From NCBI GenBank assembly GCA_010909165.1, contig MU008153.1, positions 496,001 through 560,000 on the forward strand: a stretch of DNA of 64,000 nt. The letters are read 5' to 3'. The notes beneath the pieces are model-generated. The model did no database searches, had not been told where the DNA came from, and saw only the letters and a program-made list of their open reading frames with translations. Positions 21,933-34,470 of the stretch are shown here, piece after piece (position 1 is the first letter of the stretch; each line of letters begins with the position of its first letter). This stretch comes from Anthoceros angustus (Eukaryota > Streptophyta > Anthocerotopsida > Anthocerotales > Anthocerotaceae). A program made the position numbers and the translations under genes.

Positions 21933-24367
21933 ATGGAGAATTTGGAGGAAACCATGAGGACTCTGCTGAGGATGGGGATGGCCGGTGGCTCTAATCGGCG
22001 TGGCCAGACAGACAGGGAGAGGATGCTTGCAGATTTCAGAGCTGCCAGGGAGTTCCGCAACAGGCCAGAGCATCGAAGCATGCACCAGGCGAAGTTTTCC
22101 GTGATGGATGATCCGCCTCCCCCGTCGAGAGCTTCGCTGTCCAGCCTCCGCCCCATCCTGATCAGGTAGCTTTGATGGGATGGTCTGGTTTCTTTGCATG
22201 CGAGCCTGGAGCTGGAGATTGTTTGCTTGATTGATTGATGGATGCATGCAAGCGATTGGGCTTGCTGTTGCTTGCGCGTGGTGCAGTGAGCTGACTGTGG
22301 GGACGAGGCACCGGGGGCGGGTGCTGTATGGCAAGCTGATCGAGGACGCGTTCCGGTTGGCTGCTGTGATGACCTTGATGGAGGACGAGACTGGCGAGGT
22401 CACCATTCTGACGGTGTATCATGCGCTCAAGTCGAATGCTCCTGAGCGGATGGTGGCCAAGCGGTTTCCCAAGGGGCGGAAGATTGCGGTGAAGGAACCG
22501 TATTTCAAGGTGGCCATGGATGGACGTCTGGCTGTGAGAGTGGATAATTCCGATGATTTTGTGCTCTTGGAAGAGGACGTTGTGCATGTGGCTCCGTCCG
22601 AAGGGCAGGGCAACCAGCCAAGTACGAGAGAGGGGGGAGATGGGCGTGCGAGCTCTAGTGGAGAGGGTGTGTTGAAATCGGTGGAGGAGCTGCGTGAGGA
22701 GGGAAGGACGTGTTTTAAAGCGGGGGAGTGGGGGAGGGCTGTTGAGGTGTATAGCAGGCTGGTTTCTGTGATAGAGGGGAGGGAGGAAGGGGATCGTGAG
22801 AGGTCGAGGGAGGACTATGTCATTGCCTACTCTAACAGGGCGGAGGCCTGGCTGCGGCTGGAGAAGTATGAGGAGGCTCTGGGAGATGCTGCCAAGGCTT
22901 TGGAGCGGGATGGTGGGCATGTGAAGAGCATTGCGAGGAAAGTGAGGGCTCTGTGTGCGTTGGAGATTTTCCATGAGGCGGTGCTGTTGTTGCAACAGGT
23001 GATGAGGGATGGAAGGGTGGATGGTGCCACTCGGACGGAGTTGCAGGGGCTGCTCAGAGGTGCAGAGGCTGGGGACAAGCAGAGCAGGTTGGGGAAGTAT
23101 GATCTCAACGAGTTTTATGTTGGTAGTGGGCAGTGGCTCCTCCGAAGTGCAGAGATTTTGTGGGGCCTGTAGGGATCAGGCTGGTCCAGCAAGGGATGGG
23201 TCGAAGAGGCGGGGCTTGTTTGTGACCAGTAGGGTGAAGCCCGGGATCTGCTTCTTGTGAGTAATCCGCTTGCTGTGGCAAAAGGCGGTGAGGAGCAGGC
23301 GGGGCTTTGTAAGAGGTATCAGGATGCCAGCTTGTGTCGTGATCGACGAGAACTTGATAACGGAGGTGACGGAAATTTGCAGGAGGTCCCTCGCCGTCTG
23401 AAGCAGTTGTACTCGCTCTACGATGGCACGGAAGGCTCCCAGGCTGAGGTGCCTCCTATGTCGTTGTTCTTGCCACCTGCAGATTCAAGCAAAGTGAAAC
23501 CGCAAAGTGCTCCTGAGGAAGTGGTGGATGTTGGCCGCATTCGGAGGATCAAGACCGTGAACGCCTTCTTGGGACCGGACCCTGGAGATGCTTTCACAAG
23601 CGAGTGGTCTCAGATGACTTCACCCGCAGGCTTGTGGGTGCTGCCTTCTTTCATCAACCACTCCTGTCTGCCCAACACTCACATCTCGTTTGTGGGATAT
23701 GCGATGTTCTTACGAGCCACCCACGACATCCAAAGAGGGAGGAGCTCACCATATCCTACGGCGACTTGGAACAGCCTTTGGAGGAACGGAGGGCGTTTCT
23801 CAAAGCCCATTCAGGATTCGAGTGCAGGTGCCCTAGGTGCACAATCGAGCAGGAACTTTTCAGAGCTTCCCAGCGTTGATCACACTCACACAGCTGTTTT
23901 CTGCCCTTCCACCCAAGGACGAGTCTTATGGTGAGGAGGCTACTAAGAGGCTATCCGCTGCAGGTGCCAGACTTGCTGAACGTTTGGAGCAAATCCTTGA
24001 TAAGTTGCCAGCAGGCGATGCCCACAAAAAGGACTGGGTCAGGCATTCGTATTTCAGGGTCTACATGTGCGTGGCCTCGGAGCATCTGAGGCGGACATTG
24101 AAGACTGATGAATGGGACAGTTGGGCGGACCATATGTACGCTCGGTTAAGCACGATGCTCCGTATCGAGCCCACAGAGGAACTCCTTGCACAAGCTAGCG
24201 GTGCTGTTCGTATTATGGAGGACAGGTGCGAAGAGTATCTATGGAAGTGGAAGGCTAAGTGGACTCGCCTGCTGAAGCAGATCTGCACCGCCATGTATGG
24301 GCCTATTAGCGAGGAGGCCAGGAAAGCTCTTGTTTACAGATACTCCCGGACGGCTCTTGCGCTCTAG
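21933..24367 (+). CDS. TPR and SET domain protein (SMYD-like), copy 1
   Basis: A predicted protein-lysine methyltransferase. Exon 1 is 21933-22165 and the intron 22166-22286 (GTAGC...GTGCAG, 121 bp). Exon 2 begins at 22287, and the junction codon AG|T keeps the frame (ISEL). TPR-like helices lie at about 22680-23000 (EELREEGRTCFKAGEWGRA; AYSNRAEAWLRLEKYEEAL). SET signatures follow: FINHSCLPN (23650-23676), a TISYGDLEQ region (about 23750), and a post-SET FECRCPRC cysteine cluster (about 23820-23845). The stop is at 24365-24367. This copy has single-base homopolymer losses near 23245, 23390, 23737 and 23862 that break the frame, all intact in copy 2. I assign the SMYD-like architecture by motif, not by database match. 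It is probably a real gene whose copy 1 frame is disrupted by errors or decay. Confidence 0.75.
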
Positions 24368-24870
24368 TTTGTGCAAGAGTGTTTTGACTTGACCCAAATG
24401 TGGAAGAAGAGCGTACATCACCAGCTTAAGACCCATTTCCCATGTCCACCCAGCTGGGTTTGGACCCTAACGGCCGGTGGTTGGGTTTCCAACCTAAAGC
24501 TGTCTCTGGTTGGAACGACACATTTTGAGATGAACGATTTTGGTTCGGTTCATGACCAGGAACGGATATCCTTGTGAACTACTTCACACAGAATTTCCCA
24601 CTCCGATAGTTCGATCTTTGGGTTTGTCCGAATGGGCGAAGTAGTAATTGAAGAAAGGCTGTCTATGGGTTTGTCCGGATTGGCGATGTGGCTCAACAGG
24701 CTGCTCTTCTGTAAGACACCAGTGCTTGCACAGGCCTTCCAAATGCAAAGCAGAAGTAATATCAGCCGCTCCAGCCCCTCCTGCTCCAAAGACTGCATGC
24801 TACTAGAAGACAACGGTAAAAGTAACACCATCAGGGTCACTACCGACAACTAACATCCGCCCAATAACAG
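24368..24870. other. 3' flank of the TPR-SET gene
   Basis: No gene is recognised. The phrase GGGTTTGTCCG is repeated within 60 bp (about 24619 and 24668). It is nearly identical in unit 2 and probably includes the 3' untranslated region. Confidence 0.4.
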
Positions 24871-25245
24871 CTAGTGCTCTGTTATCGTATCACGAATACC
24901 ATACCCAGATATCAGGACATTCCGTGTCACCGCATCCTTTGTGGGCAAGCTGTCAAGAACCCGGCGTGAGGCTTCCAGTTTGTGCCACATTTTGACATAC
25001 ATGTCCACCAGGCAGTTGCCCACGACTATGTTATACAGCAGTCCTCCTTCAACAGTCTGAATGCTCCTGCCTGCCCTGCGTGCTTCATCCATTGCCCCCA
25101 CACTTTGCATAGATGTTCACCAGGCAGGTGCCAAGAAACAGGTTACGAGGAATGCCACTGCGCAACACATCAAAGTGCACCTGAAAGGAGTCTCAGGCAT
25201 ACATGCATATTCCCAGCACGCTCATAACATCTCTACCAGAAATCT
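24871..25245 (-). pseudogene. PPR pseudogene across the unit 1/2 junction
   Basis: Minus-strand frames give two PPR-like repeats: LGTCLVNIYAKCG followed by MDEAR, then NCLVDMYVKMWHKLEASR with VLDSLPTKDAV and NVLISGYGI. These resemble the P/L/S-type repeats of plant organellar RNA-binding proteins. There is no start codon context, no DYW or E domain, and a frameshift separates the repeats. It runs unbroken through 25118, so that position is only the window's phase, not a recombination junction. Confidence 0.6.
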
Positions 25246-25717
25246 GTAAAGCCAGGAGACGATTGGTACAGTTGGTACAGTCGTAGGACTCCTGCGGCCT
25301 CAGAAAGCTTCCCAAGCTGCCACCAGGTGCTCACAGGTACAGCCGTAACGACGCACATTTCCGACCCTGCACGTCTGCCACGTTCAAGCTTATCCTGAGA
25401 GCTGGACTTGGAAGGAAAGGCACCATGACCCATCTGCAAACCCACAAGCTTGAAGGGCTTGCCACAGTTTCAGCATAGTGCAAAATGTAGACAGAAATAG
25501 CAGAGTCTGTCTGCGCCAGAGATTCCAGGGCTCCAACGGCCTCAGAAAGCTTCTCATATTGACAGAACAAGCTCACGGTTCCCGATCCTGCACGCCTGCC
25601 AGGTTCAGGCTTATCCCGGTAGCTCGACACGAAAGGAGAGGCACCATGCCCCATCTGCACATCCAAGGAGACGAGCTGCTTGACCCAAGCTGGCTTAAAA
25701 CGATGTGTGACTGCTGA
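25246..25717 (-). repeat. Duplicated segment, unit 2
   Basis: Same as 129-600, with almost no differences. Confidence 0.5.
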
Positions 25718-25879
25718 CGCTGGATGTCAGGCGGACGGAACTCTTCGTGTCTCTTCTGACCCCAAAGATGCACAGGAATGTAAGAAAAATTATGTCTGGA
25801 TACATAGATCCACCGCACGTCGCCGGGATAGCTTGAATCCCGACCAGAGGGTTGATGATTTTGCGCTCTACCAACAAGG

Positions 25880-26858
25880 ACAACAACTTTATTTATTCCA
25901 CTGATGATGGAAGTGCTCTGATTGAACACATATAGAGACAAAATATATACATCTAAACTAAAGAGACAAGACGGTGTAAGATGGAAAAAAGGGAAGGAAA
26001 GCTATAAGAGGCAAAACAATTGTAAAGAGTTCAACTAGGTCTGCGAAAATCAAAAAGCTCAGAGAGACATAGGCGTTGAGCTTCGTAATATGAAACGAGA
26101 AGAATCTACGCAAGGAAAACCAGCACACTTAAATAGAAGAGTGTATACAATGAGCCCGAATAGGAGCATAGACATGGCAATAGAAGAGGAAGTGTGATTT
26201 AGATTCGTGGTCAAGGGAGCGAGCTTGCAAATACGGGCAGCTTGGGGTGGTGTGGACTTAAGCCAACGGTTGGTCTCGATTCGGAGGTAGTGGGAGCTAA
26301 CACGGAATTAACCGATAAGAGTGCGGAGCTTGAAGGAGAGAGGGAATTGAGGTAACATGGTAGGTGGAACCTAGAGGGGATTGACACGAAACTCCTCCTA
26401 GTAGAAACGGAGTTTGGACATTAGGGAGGGGCAAATGAAAGGGGAACCAAGTGAGACGAAGATATCTTAATTTAAGGTCCCACGGATGAGGTGGTTGGGA
26501 GGAGATGAGAAAGGGAAGGGGAGAATGGGAGTTGGCCAAACCGGGAGTCTAAGGTGCAAATTTAAGCCGTTTAAGCCAAGCAAGCTTGGGAGAGCCAAGA
26601 AAAGAAGCTTGGGAATCAACATTGAGAAGCGAGAAGACCAGAGGCAAGGAGATGATAAGCGGCCGGGAGGGGGGAAGGGTTAACAATGTCAAGGAGGAGG
26701 AGGCGGTAAAGAAAACAAGAGAGGCAAAAGAGGCCATCAAGTTCAAGGGGTAAGGTAGAAAATTCGAGAAAGGAGGATAGGTAGGGTGGGCAACTTACAG
26801 GCAATGTGAGCACGGAGAAAGGAGCTTTGTACTTTTTCCACCTTAGCCCAAGAGGAAG
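25880..26858 (-). mobile_element. LINE 3' fragment, unit 2
   Basis: Equivalent of 766-1770, with several small deletions relative to it. The order from the SSSWAKVEK region to the AATAAAGTTGTTG tail is retained. Confidence 0.75.
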
Positions 26859-27144
26859 AGGATGATGGTAATTGTGGGGTGAAAATAGGGTCACCCGACT
26901 TTTACGCATTTAGATATGGCCAAACAATGTGTTGAAGGGTAAACAATACATCGTTTTCTATATACAAATTAAATGCACTTTTTACATTAAAATATTTAAA
27001 TTATATATAAAGAATGATATATAATAAGTACTAAGATTAAAAATAGGGCATCGAGTTATGTTGACACCTAGATTATGTCACAAATTAAATTATTATATTG
27101 TAGCCGCCAATGGTCATCCGTAGCGGCTCTAGCTCAATCGATAG
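26859..27144. other. AT-rich gap, unit 2
   Basis: Same AT-rich non-coding stretch as 1771-2060. No gene is seen. Confidence 0.55.
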
Positions 27145-27148
27145 TCAA

Positions 27149-27176
27149 AACATGGTAATTACCTTGAGGTTAATAT
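27149..27176 (+). repeat. Left terminal inverted repeat, element copy 2
   Basis: Begins AACATGGTAATTACC and contains GAGGTTAATAT. It is slightly shortened against the 30-bp form. Confidence 0.7.
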
Positions 27177-27919
27177 GCACCATGGGGGTTTTCTGCCTTT
27201 TATTCGGCAATGAGGGTTTCAATGGGTCTCCATTTAGGGTTTTGAATCGTGTGGTCCAAAATGCCTCGAAATAGGGTGTTCATCTGCCGTGCACACAAAT
27301 TTCGTGTATCGATGTAGGAGGCAAAGGGTTTTGATAACCCCTCATACATCCATTTGGCTCCATTTCGGACCGGATGGGACACCGTTTGTCGGTGATGATG
27401 AAGACCGATGAGCAAAACCGCAACTCGCGAAAAACATGGTGCGCGGGTCCTTTTCCATTAAGTACAACTCTCGCCGTTAGTACAATGGTCGAGGGTCAAT
27501 GTCGGCCCTCGCTCGGAAAACACAATCTAATGCTCAAGCGGTGGCCGACCGGCCCTCTTCACTCCGTCCATGGACACCCTTTGACCGTGTGTGGCCCCCA
27601 TTGTACACGCGGAGAGAAATAGTGTTCCCCACTTTGGGGTGAACCGTAACATGCAAAGAAGTCATACATCGAGGCGTCGTGAGGGGGCCTATGGACATAC
27701 AAACAACGCTTGGTTTGGTTAACGCTTAAATGCGCTTGCACATGAACACCATCTTCCATCGATGTCTCGTCGTATGGATTTGTCGCTATGCTTAGGAAGG
27801 CTGGTTTCCTTTGTCTTTGTAATCGCATAATAATGACAACTTGGCGGAAGACGGTTTTCGTTAAGTGCGGTGGGAAAAATAGCCTTCCACGGACAATAAT
27901 TTGGAGAATCTATTGAAAC

Positions 27920-30790
27920 TTATTGAGAGGAAGGGAAGAAAAACGTGTCCACATAAGACAAAACATCTTGGCGGATGTTCATGAACTCCAGTCGTCTTGA
28001 ATTGGTCATCATCGCAAGGCTCGCATCACCACCACTATCTTCACTATCTTCGGGCCACTTTGGCTGGTATATGAAGCCGCAATTCATTTAATTTTAGTCC
28101 GATCGCCTTCTTGTCCACAGATATAAATGTTTGCGAGCATTCAAGTTGAAACCATAATATATGATCGTTTGTTCACAAAACCTTTTATGCGTTTTGTGCA
28201 AATTAGCTTTCCTCCTTTTTCCTTTCCACACACGGGTCCCTTCATGTCGGATTATAAATTCTTCAACATACCTTCCTTCATACGCATGCTCGGTCATGTA
28301 CCAATGAACGACAAAGTGAGGATCCGTGCATCTAAGTGAACATCAATGACCCGCCAATCCAGCTGTTGATTCATCGGTGGTGGGGCGAACATGTCTTTCC
28401 TTATTTCCGAAATGTCACCATTCAACCGCATGCGTTCTTGTTCTTGTCTAACAACGGTTTGATATGCACCAAGGTACATATCCGTTGGGGAAGGTCCCCA
28501 GTAAAGCCTCCTCTAGCAACGCCTCATCGTGCACGTGAAGAACCTCTGTTTCTTCAACTCCGCGAAAACCACTTCCATGCGTCTTGGAGTGCGAGCCCTA
28601 TATTATTCTCCACAATATGATCTCCTCTTGGTCCACCCAAAATTCTTCCCACCATTTATATTCCTCTGCGGTGACATATGGTCTAAGCGCGAGAGGCCCT
28701 CCTTCAAGTGAGCCACACCTCGGTTGGGGATAACCGACGATGTGCCTTTCTTATCACGGCACGAAGGGATGTCACCCGTCGTTACGTGGATGGGACAAAC
28801 TTCAAAACTCCAAACCGCTTCCGCTTCCCATTGTGGCGATGTCGAATATTGTTTGCTTCTAATGCATCACAAGGCCACTCGAGTTTTTCTTCTCTTGTAA
28901 TTTTGAACTGCCGGAATGACAGGTTGTTCAATTTCGCACCGCAGCCTCCGTATGTGGCGTCCATCCCCACGTGTGCCAAACATAGGAGCGGAAGTCCTGG
29001 AACCTCCGTTAATACCTTCACCTCGTGTTGGAGTGTACGCCTCTTTCAAAATTGCCGCCAATGCGGGAGAGTATGAGCTTCGTGTTTCAAGCTCTTTGAA
29101 AACATGAAAACATTTGGTCAATTTGATCATGAGTATGTCCAACGAGAAGAAACCCCACCTTTACTTTCTCAAAAGTTCCCATATCCACTAACATGTTCGG
29201 ATATGCAAAGAAGTTGATTCTTGTTCTCCGACAAGTGTTGTCCAATTGCAAGTATAAAACCTTAATACTCCTCGTAGTTGTGTATCACATCCCGTATGTT
29301 GATAGTCAAATTGGCGTCATTTCTCAAATTTGCGTAATGCAAGAAGGCCCTCGCTTTTATAGTGTAGTTGAATCATACACCCAACTACGTGGGCGAGATG
29401 CGGGACTCCTCATCCAGTTCTTGACCTCAAAAGTGTGGTACCTCGGTTTTCTTCGTCCATCCCATCTATAGACGATATGTACTTATGCGGATCTGAACTT
29501 TTGCTCCCTGTGTTTGGCCATCTTCGTTCCTCGTGCGGGCGCACACGATGTTCGGTAGCGACTGATAACATTACAAAACAAGAACTTCAGAGTCGGTTTC
29601 AAAATCCATTCTTTGCAAACACTCTAGTCATGCCCTCTCATTTATCATTACACATATACTTCACATGAGGGCCGGATTTTGGTGTAGGTGGGAGCCAAGG
29701 TCGGTACTTATGGAGTTCCACCCAAGGGTTTCCGTAGCAGGACAGGGGCGCCGGCCACCCCTCACACTAACAAGGGTGGTGGCCGGCGCCACTGGGCTGT
29801 CATGACATTGGGTGGGGCCGGCCCTGTGGAGGAGGAGGAGGCGGGGAGGGGAGGGAGTAGTACAACTAACCATCCGGTCGGAACTGCCCCTCAGTGAAGC
29901 AGAGGGGCGGCTGCGGCGCCACTCTTGTGATATAAGGGGCGCCGGCCGACCAAACCTCCATCCAAGAAGGCGCCCAAACCTCCAAGCGACGGCACCGACC
30001 TAGGACCAAACGGCCACGACAAACCGGTGGTTCACACAAAAAGGTTAGAAAGGACATGCGGAGGAACAAGAGTGCCCGGTACCTTGATCGACCTTCATGT
30101 TGAGTTCCGTATAGTTGTCTTCAATCCTGCACAAAGCGAGCATGTCGAGAACCGGTTTGACTTTGGGATCTTCACTCTGTAGTTGCATTTCCATAGCTTT
30201 AAGAACCAGCGTAGGTGACATATCCGAGCCCGACCTTCGCACTCTCGTTTGTATAGCAACCATATTTCTAATTTTGTGTACGCGTCGGGAAGATTGAAAA
30301 CCTCCACATTTGGGAGCCTCTCACCATGTACATAAAAATCCATCCAAGCTATGGCCCCTAGCGCATGAGAGGCTGTATGGGGTTTGTTGAAACCATCCAC
30401 GGTGAGTTCAAGAACTCTAGCCTTCAACTCCTCATACCGGATGTGTCCCACACAATAAACCCTTCCGAAAGCCTTGAGACAACATCGTCGGAACACTCCC
30501 ATAACATGAGTGACAACTTTTCCTTTATCATTGGTCCCTGTCGCGATGGACTAGAGGCGAAGGAATGTCTCACCTCTTATGCACATTCTTATGAATCTAT
30601 ACCGCCTCACAAATCTTTCTTTCGTCAATTTCGCACACATCCGATTGCAACAAGGTTTCCTAGTCAGTCCGACAATGTCCACTTCACTCTTCCTCAACGA
30701 CCGCCCGTCTTGACGACATACGCGAGAGTCCTTTGGCGTCTGCAATGTCTCGCTCAAAGGTTTCGGGTGAAACGATCTTTGCACATCATC
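27920..30790 (-). pseudogene. DUF7869-type protein, copy 2
   Basis: The N-terminal half is better here: a 135-codon frame (30095-30502) holds IRYEELKARVLELTVDGF, AIAWMDFYVHGERLPNVEV and VKIPKSNRFSTCSLC. Upstream, 30551-30784 carries KPCCNRMCAKLTKERF. The VGHTHDQIDQMFSCF block is at about 29155-29100, split by frame. The stop codon is at 27920-27922. The 29740-29960 interruption is GC-rich. The order and motifs agree with copy 1, which supports a single ancestral gene. It is probably the element's transposase (inference). Confidence 0.65.
29746..29950 (+). repeat. GC-palindrome patch, element copy 2
   Basis: Occupies the place of 4739-4960 but with fewer palindromes (GGCGCCGGCC, GCCGGCGCC) and a different spacer. 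Confidence 0.55.
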
Positions 30791-31918
30791 CTCCGGAGGT
30801 GATTGGAAGTCTCGCTTCTGGTGGGACCTCTATCGGACGACCGTCTAGCTCCTCGGGACCAGGTATGTTCTGCCTACCCATACCCATCGCCATGAACAAG
30901 CCACGGCGGGCAATCATGCGAACATCAGGCGTCCCTTCAACCCCAACTCTCCTCGCTGGAGGGCTGCCGTCTATGGCTGCATACAAGTTCAGATTTCTTG
31001 GCGTCATCGGAACACCATGCGGCATACTTGGCGAAGACAATTCCGACGTCTTTCCCGCACAAGTGACATCCACTCGACTTCCCACAATGTGCTATAACGG
31101 ACTCTTCACAAGCCCCTTAACACACTAACCTTGCGGAGGATGGCGAGGCAGGTGGCGGAGGGTTCAAAAGATCAAGCCTCCTCGCCCTTTTAAGTCCTCT
31201 GAGGCCTCAAGTATCGGGAGGTTCTTCTACATAAGCCGATGCCTGCGTGCAAATGTGCATTTGCCGGGTTAAGTGATAGCACAAATGAATCGAACATGAC
31301 ACGGTGTGCACTTTCCACTCCCTCCATATCTGTGTGTCGCGCAACATTGCGGTAGTCGTCGACAAGTCCGCTTGGTAGACTCCTTGCAAACAAATGGTTG
31401 GTAAGTGTGGTTTGCGTCGGCCTTAGTACCCACGCCTACGCCGCGACTTCATTGCACATAACGGCGAGGAAATCCAATGAGGCGGAGGCGGATATCGTCC
31501 GCCACGGATAAGAATAAACGACCGCCGCCGCGATGGATAAGTCACGGTCATAAATACATGCATAGGAGAATAAGGTCCACTTAACTACCACCTTTCACAC
31601 GACATCGGGGTTTCTAACTTTGGTTAACGTGGTGAGCGGTAACCTAATCTGGTCCAGGTTAAGAGTCCCTTTTGGTAGCGGTGTTCCACTTACTTTGTTC
31701 AAGCGCACTCGTAACTCCACATGAGAGGCCTCCATCGGTGTGTGGCGGGTGTGTGAAGGAGGGACCTACGGTGTGCGCCTTTGCAAAGAGCGTGTTCCGT
31801 GTCAACGGTGCACAAGGCATCCCTGTCGGCGAGAACTCCACAATTTCCATTCAAGCCCAATTTGTGAGTGATGCAACTTTGTTTTCGTAGCTCAATTCGG
31901 GCGGGCTGTGCGGTGAGC
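30791..31918. promoter_or_regulatory. Divergent region, element copy 2
   Basis: Same as 5791-6989. A 99-codon minus-strand frame (30786-31085) could be an N-terminal extension of the DUF7869-like gene. Confidence 0.35.
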
Positions 31919-32923
31919 GATGGCAAGCGGACGGCAAGAAGGATTTGGCGGATCGGCGCGCCGGTGACCTCCTCCCAAGCAAGAAATCCAGGCGAGTAGG
32001 CGGCGGCTAGTGCGGCCGCGAGGACTTGGGAAGGCGACCATCGCGTGATGCGGGAGGTGGTGAGCAAGCCAAGGGTGGGCATCGGGCAGCGAAATCCTGG
32101 CAGCGTCTGCGAGGCCGGCTCGGTGGAAAGAGGGGGCTGGAGTGAGAAGTCACAAAAGCCTCGAGCGGCTGTGCAGGCGCGATTCCTTCGCCCTTCACCT
32201 ACGAGGGAGGCTGATCATTCGTCGAATGCTCGGATGGATCCTGTCAATGCTTGAGAAAGATTGGATGGTGACAGGATGCGAGCCGAGGAGGATGAGAACG
32301 TTTGGACTCCACTATTGAAATTGTGGATCATGGGTTATGAGGGAGCATTGCCTAACCAAAGAGCGAGGGCGGATGGGTAGTATGGGCGACCACGGACATG
32401 GACGAGAAGAACCGGTGTTCACGTTGTTTTGCACAACAAGGCCTCGGAGTTTGACGCGATTCAAGACCCTCAAATGTATAGGGCGTATGAGCTCGTCCTT
32501 GGGTTTCAGCTAAGAAATGTGGTCCTCCGAGCTTGTCGAGGTATTTGAGCAATGCGGCAAGTGTAACCAGATATGCCATGGACATGTAATTTTGTTTTGT
32601 TGGTTTGTGTGTCACGATGTGCTTTCTCCTCGATTTGCATCATGTTTCTTCACCCAGTGGAAGAGCTCTTATCGTTGTGTGGAAAGGTGTCGATCTTGTT
32701 GCAGTAGCGTATTGTCTATGAGGCGAGAAGCGGAGAGAAGGATGATCACGAATGGCAGTGCAAGATGCGAGATAGTGAACTGGGACCATCGACGAGGATG
32801 ATGGCCCGATCCATGTGGGTCATTCAGATGGAGAAGGTCAGCGACCAAGATGAGGATAGGGATGCGGAGGACATCATGAACTTTGCGAGACCTTGTTTCC
32901 TATCGATGCGGATGACAATCGAG

Positions 32924-33060
32924 GGCGCCGGCCGGACTGATGGGGAAGACTGATGACCCCAAACCGGTTTGTCCGATTTCCGTTGGGGAGATGGACTAGG
33001 CGCCGTGGCGCCCTGGTGCCCATTCCGCACTCTCAAGAAGGAGGAGGCGGCCGCCGTGAG
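32924..33060 (+). repeat. GC-rich patches, element copy 2
   Basis: Matches the position of 8031-8190, but is much shorter (GGGCGCCGGCCGG and GGCGCCGTGGCGCC). Confidence 0.5.
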
Positions 33061-34369
33061 GAAAAGAGGAGCCAGGCGTGATGTGGTGGAGCGAGGTGGG
33101 AAGCGGAAGAGAACACCACGGATGTCTCTCTGCCGGTGACGGACGGCGATGGCGATGTGGCGGCGGTAGTGGGAAGAAGAAGTCGAAGAGATGGAGGAAA
33201 AGGGGACCATCCAGGAAAACATTGCCACTGCTCATGTTCTGCAGACGAAAGGCTGGAGGATGCTATCGAGATGCACTTTGACACAAGGGACTCTTTTACT
33301 CCAAGAAGGTGGTTCGAAGCAGTATTAGTGAAGTGGAGAATTTGAAACCAAAGATCCCATATTACACCGATGCGTGAGATAAGGAGAGTGGACGAGGCAT
33401 GGGCAAATTATTTGGCTCGTGTAATATCGAAGGGAAGGATTGAGGAGGGCGTGTTGCCTCTCCTTTGCATGATCGACCCAACAGTGTGACAACCTCAAGT
33501 TGGATGGAAAAGGTTCGGGCGAAGAAATATGTTATGGGCGTTCTTGGTGGGAACCATACCTTTGCGCCATGAAACATTTGGCGATATATCTCGAGGAAAA
33601 CACGCTTCCAATATGTGGAAGCTCATGTGTATTGTGGGTCGACGGTGGCGGAAATGCAGTACAGCAGACCACAATGTCGATGTCGGACAAAGGAAGAAGA
33701 TGTCCTTCATTGCAGGCGGTCTTGAGGGACGAACTACTTGTGCGCGAGATGATGTCCAGATGACCATGAATTGGAAATTCAACCTATACCGTGTATTGGG
33801 CTTGATTGAGGACGGAGGTCGGAAGACGATGTTTACAAGCGAATAAGGTGGACAATCGGACCCACATCTTATGCATTGCAACAGAGGGGAAGGTTTGGGA
33901 CAACGTGGATCGAATATTTTCAAAATGGGAGGCTGGAGAATTGCGGAGCGGAAAAACATGTTCGCAACAAGTAAGAAGGGCAAAGGCAAACGGAAGGTAC
34001 AAGAGGAGGCTCGAGTTGTTGACACTTTACGTGAAGTCAAGGATATGCTAGCAAAGCCGTGGAAATCGTTCAAGGATTCCAATGGAGAGTGCGGTCGTGG
34101 ATACTCATCATACGGAAGGTGTTGCAGTGCTCGACCTAAAAGGTATGGATGAGGAGATTACCTTGGAAGAAGTTTCATGTTATACAAGTGGCTATGGTAA
34201 AACACTTGGGCTGCTCATCATTCAAGAGGTTAGGTGGAATATCCTTTGCATTCGATCGAAAATGATAGCTCGGTTCAGACGGCATTTGGGAAGGTGTGCC
34301 ATACTACCCATCGTTTTCTAATTCTCTCATATGCTGCATACAAACCCTAACGTTCTTGCGGTGGCCGAG

Positions 34370-34470
34370 GCCACTTCCACATGTGATGTGGGGACCGTTG
34401 CCGGCGCCGGCCGGGCCATCTATCCACTCCATAGGCGAGGGCTTGAGGCGCGGCCGGCGGCGCCACCTGA
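34370..34470 (+). repeat. GC-palindrome patches, middle of gene, copy 2
   Basis: Positionally equal to 9519-9625, with a differently arranged GCCGGCGCCGGCC and GGCGGCGCC. Confidence 0.5.

Larger units (their letters stand above)
1..25117 (+). repeat. Tandem unit 1 (about 25.1 kb)
   Basis: The first base of the window aligns to 25118 and 50598, and the same order of elements follows each point. This copy is complete from the arbitrary window start to the next occurrence. Its large element is 9,063 bp, and the TPR-SET gene lies at its right end. Relative to unit 2 it lacks roughly 300 bp upstream of the TPR-SET gene. Confidence 0.95.

Noticed and set aside
22162-22995. 277-codon minus-strand frame opposite the TPR-SET gene
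   Set aside because: It is the antisense shadow of exon 2, whose sense frame has TPR motifs and a valid splice junction.
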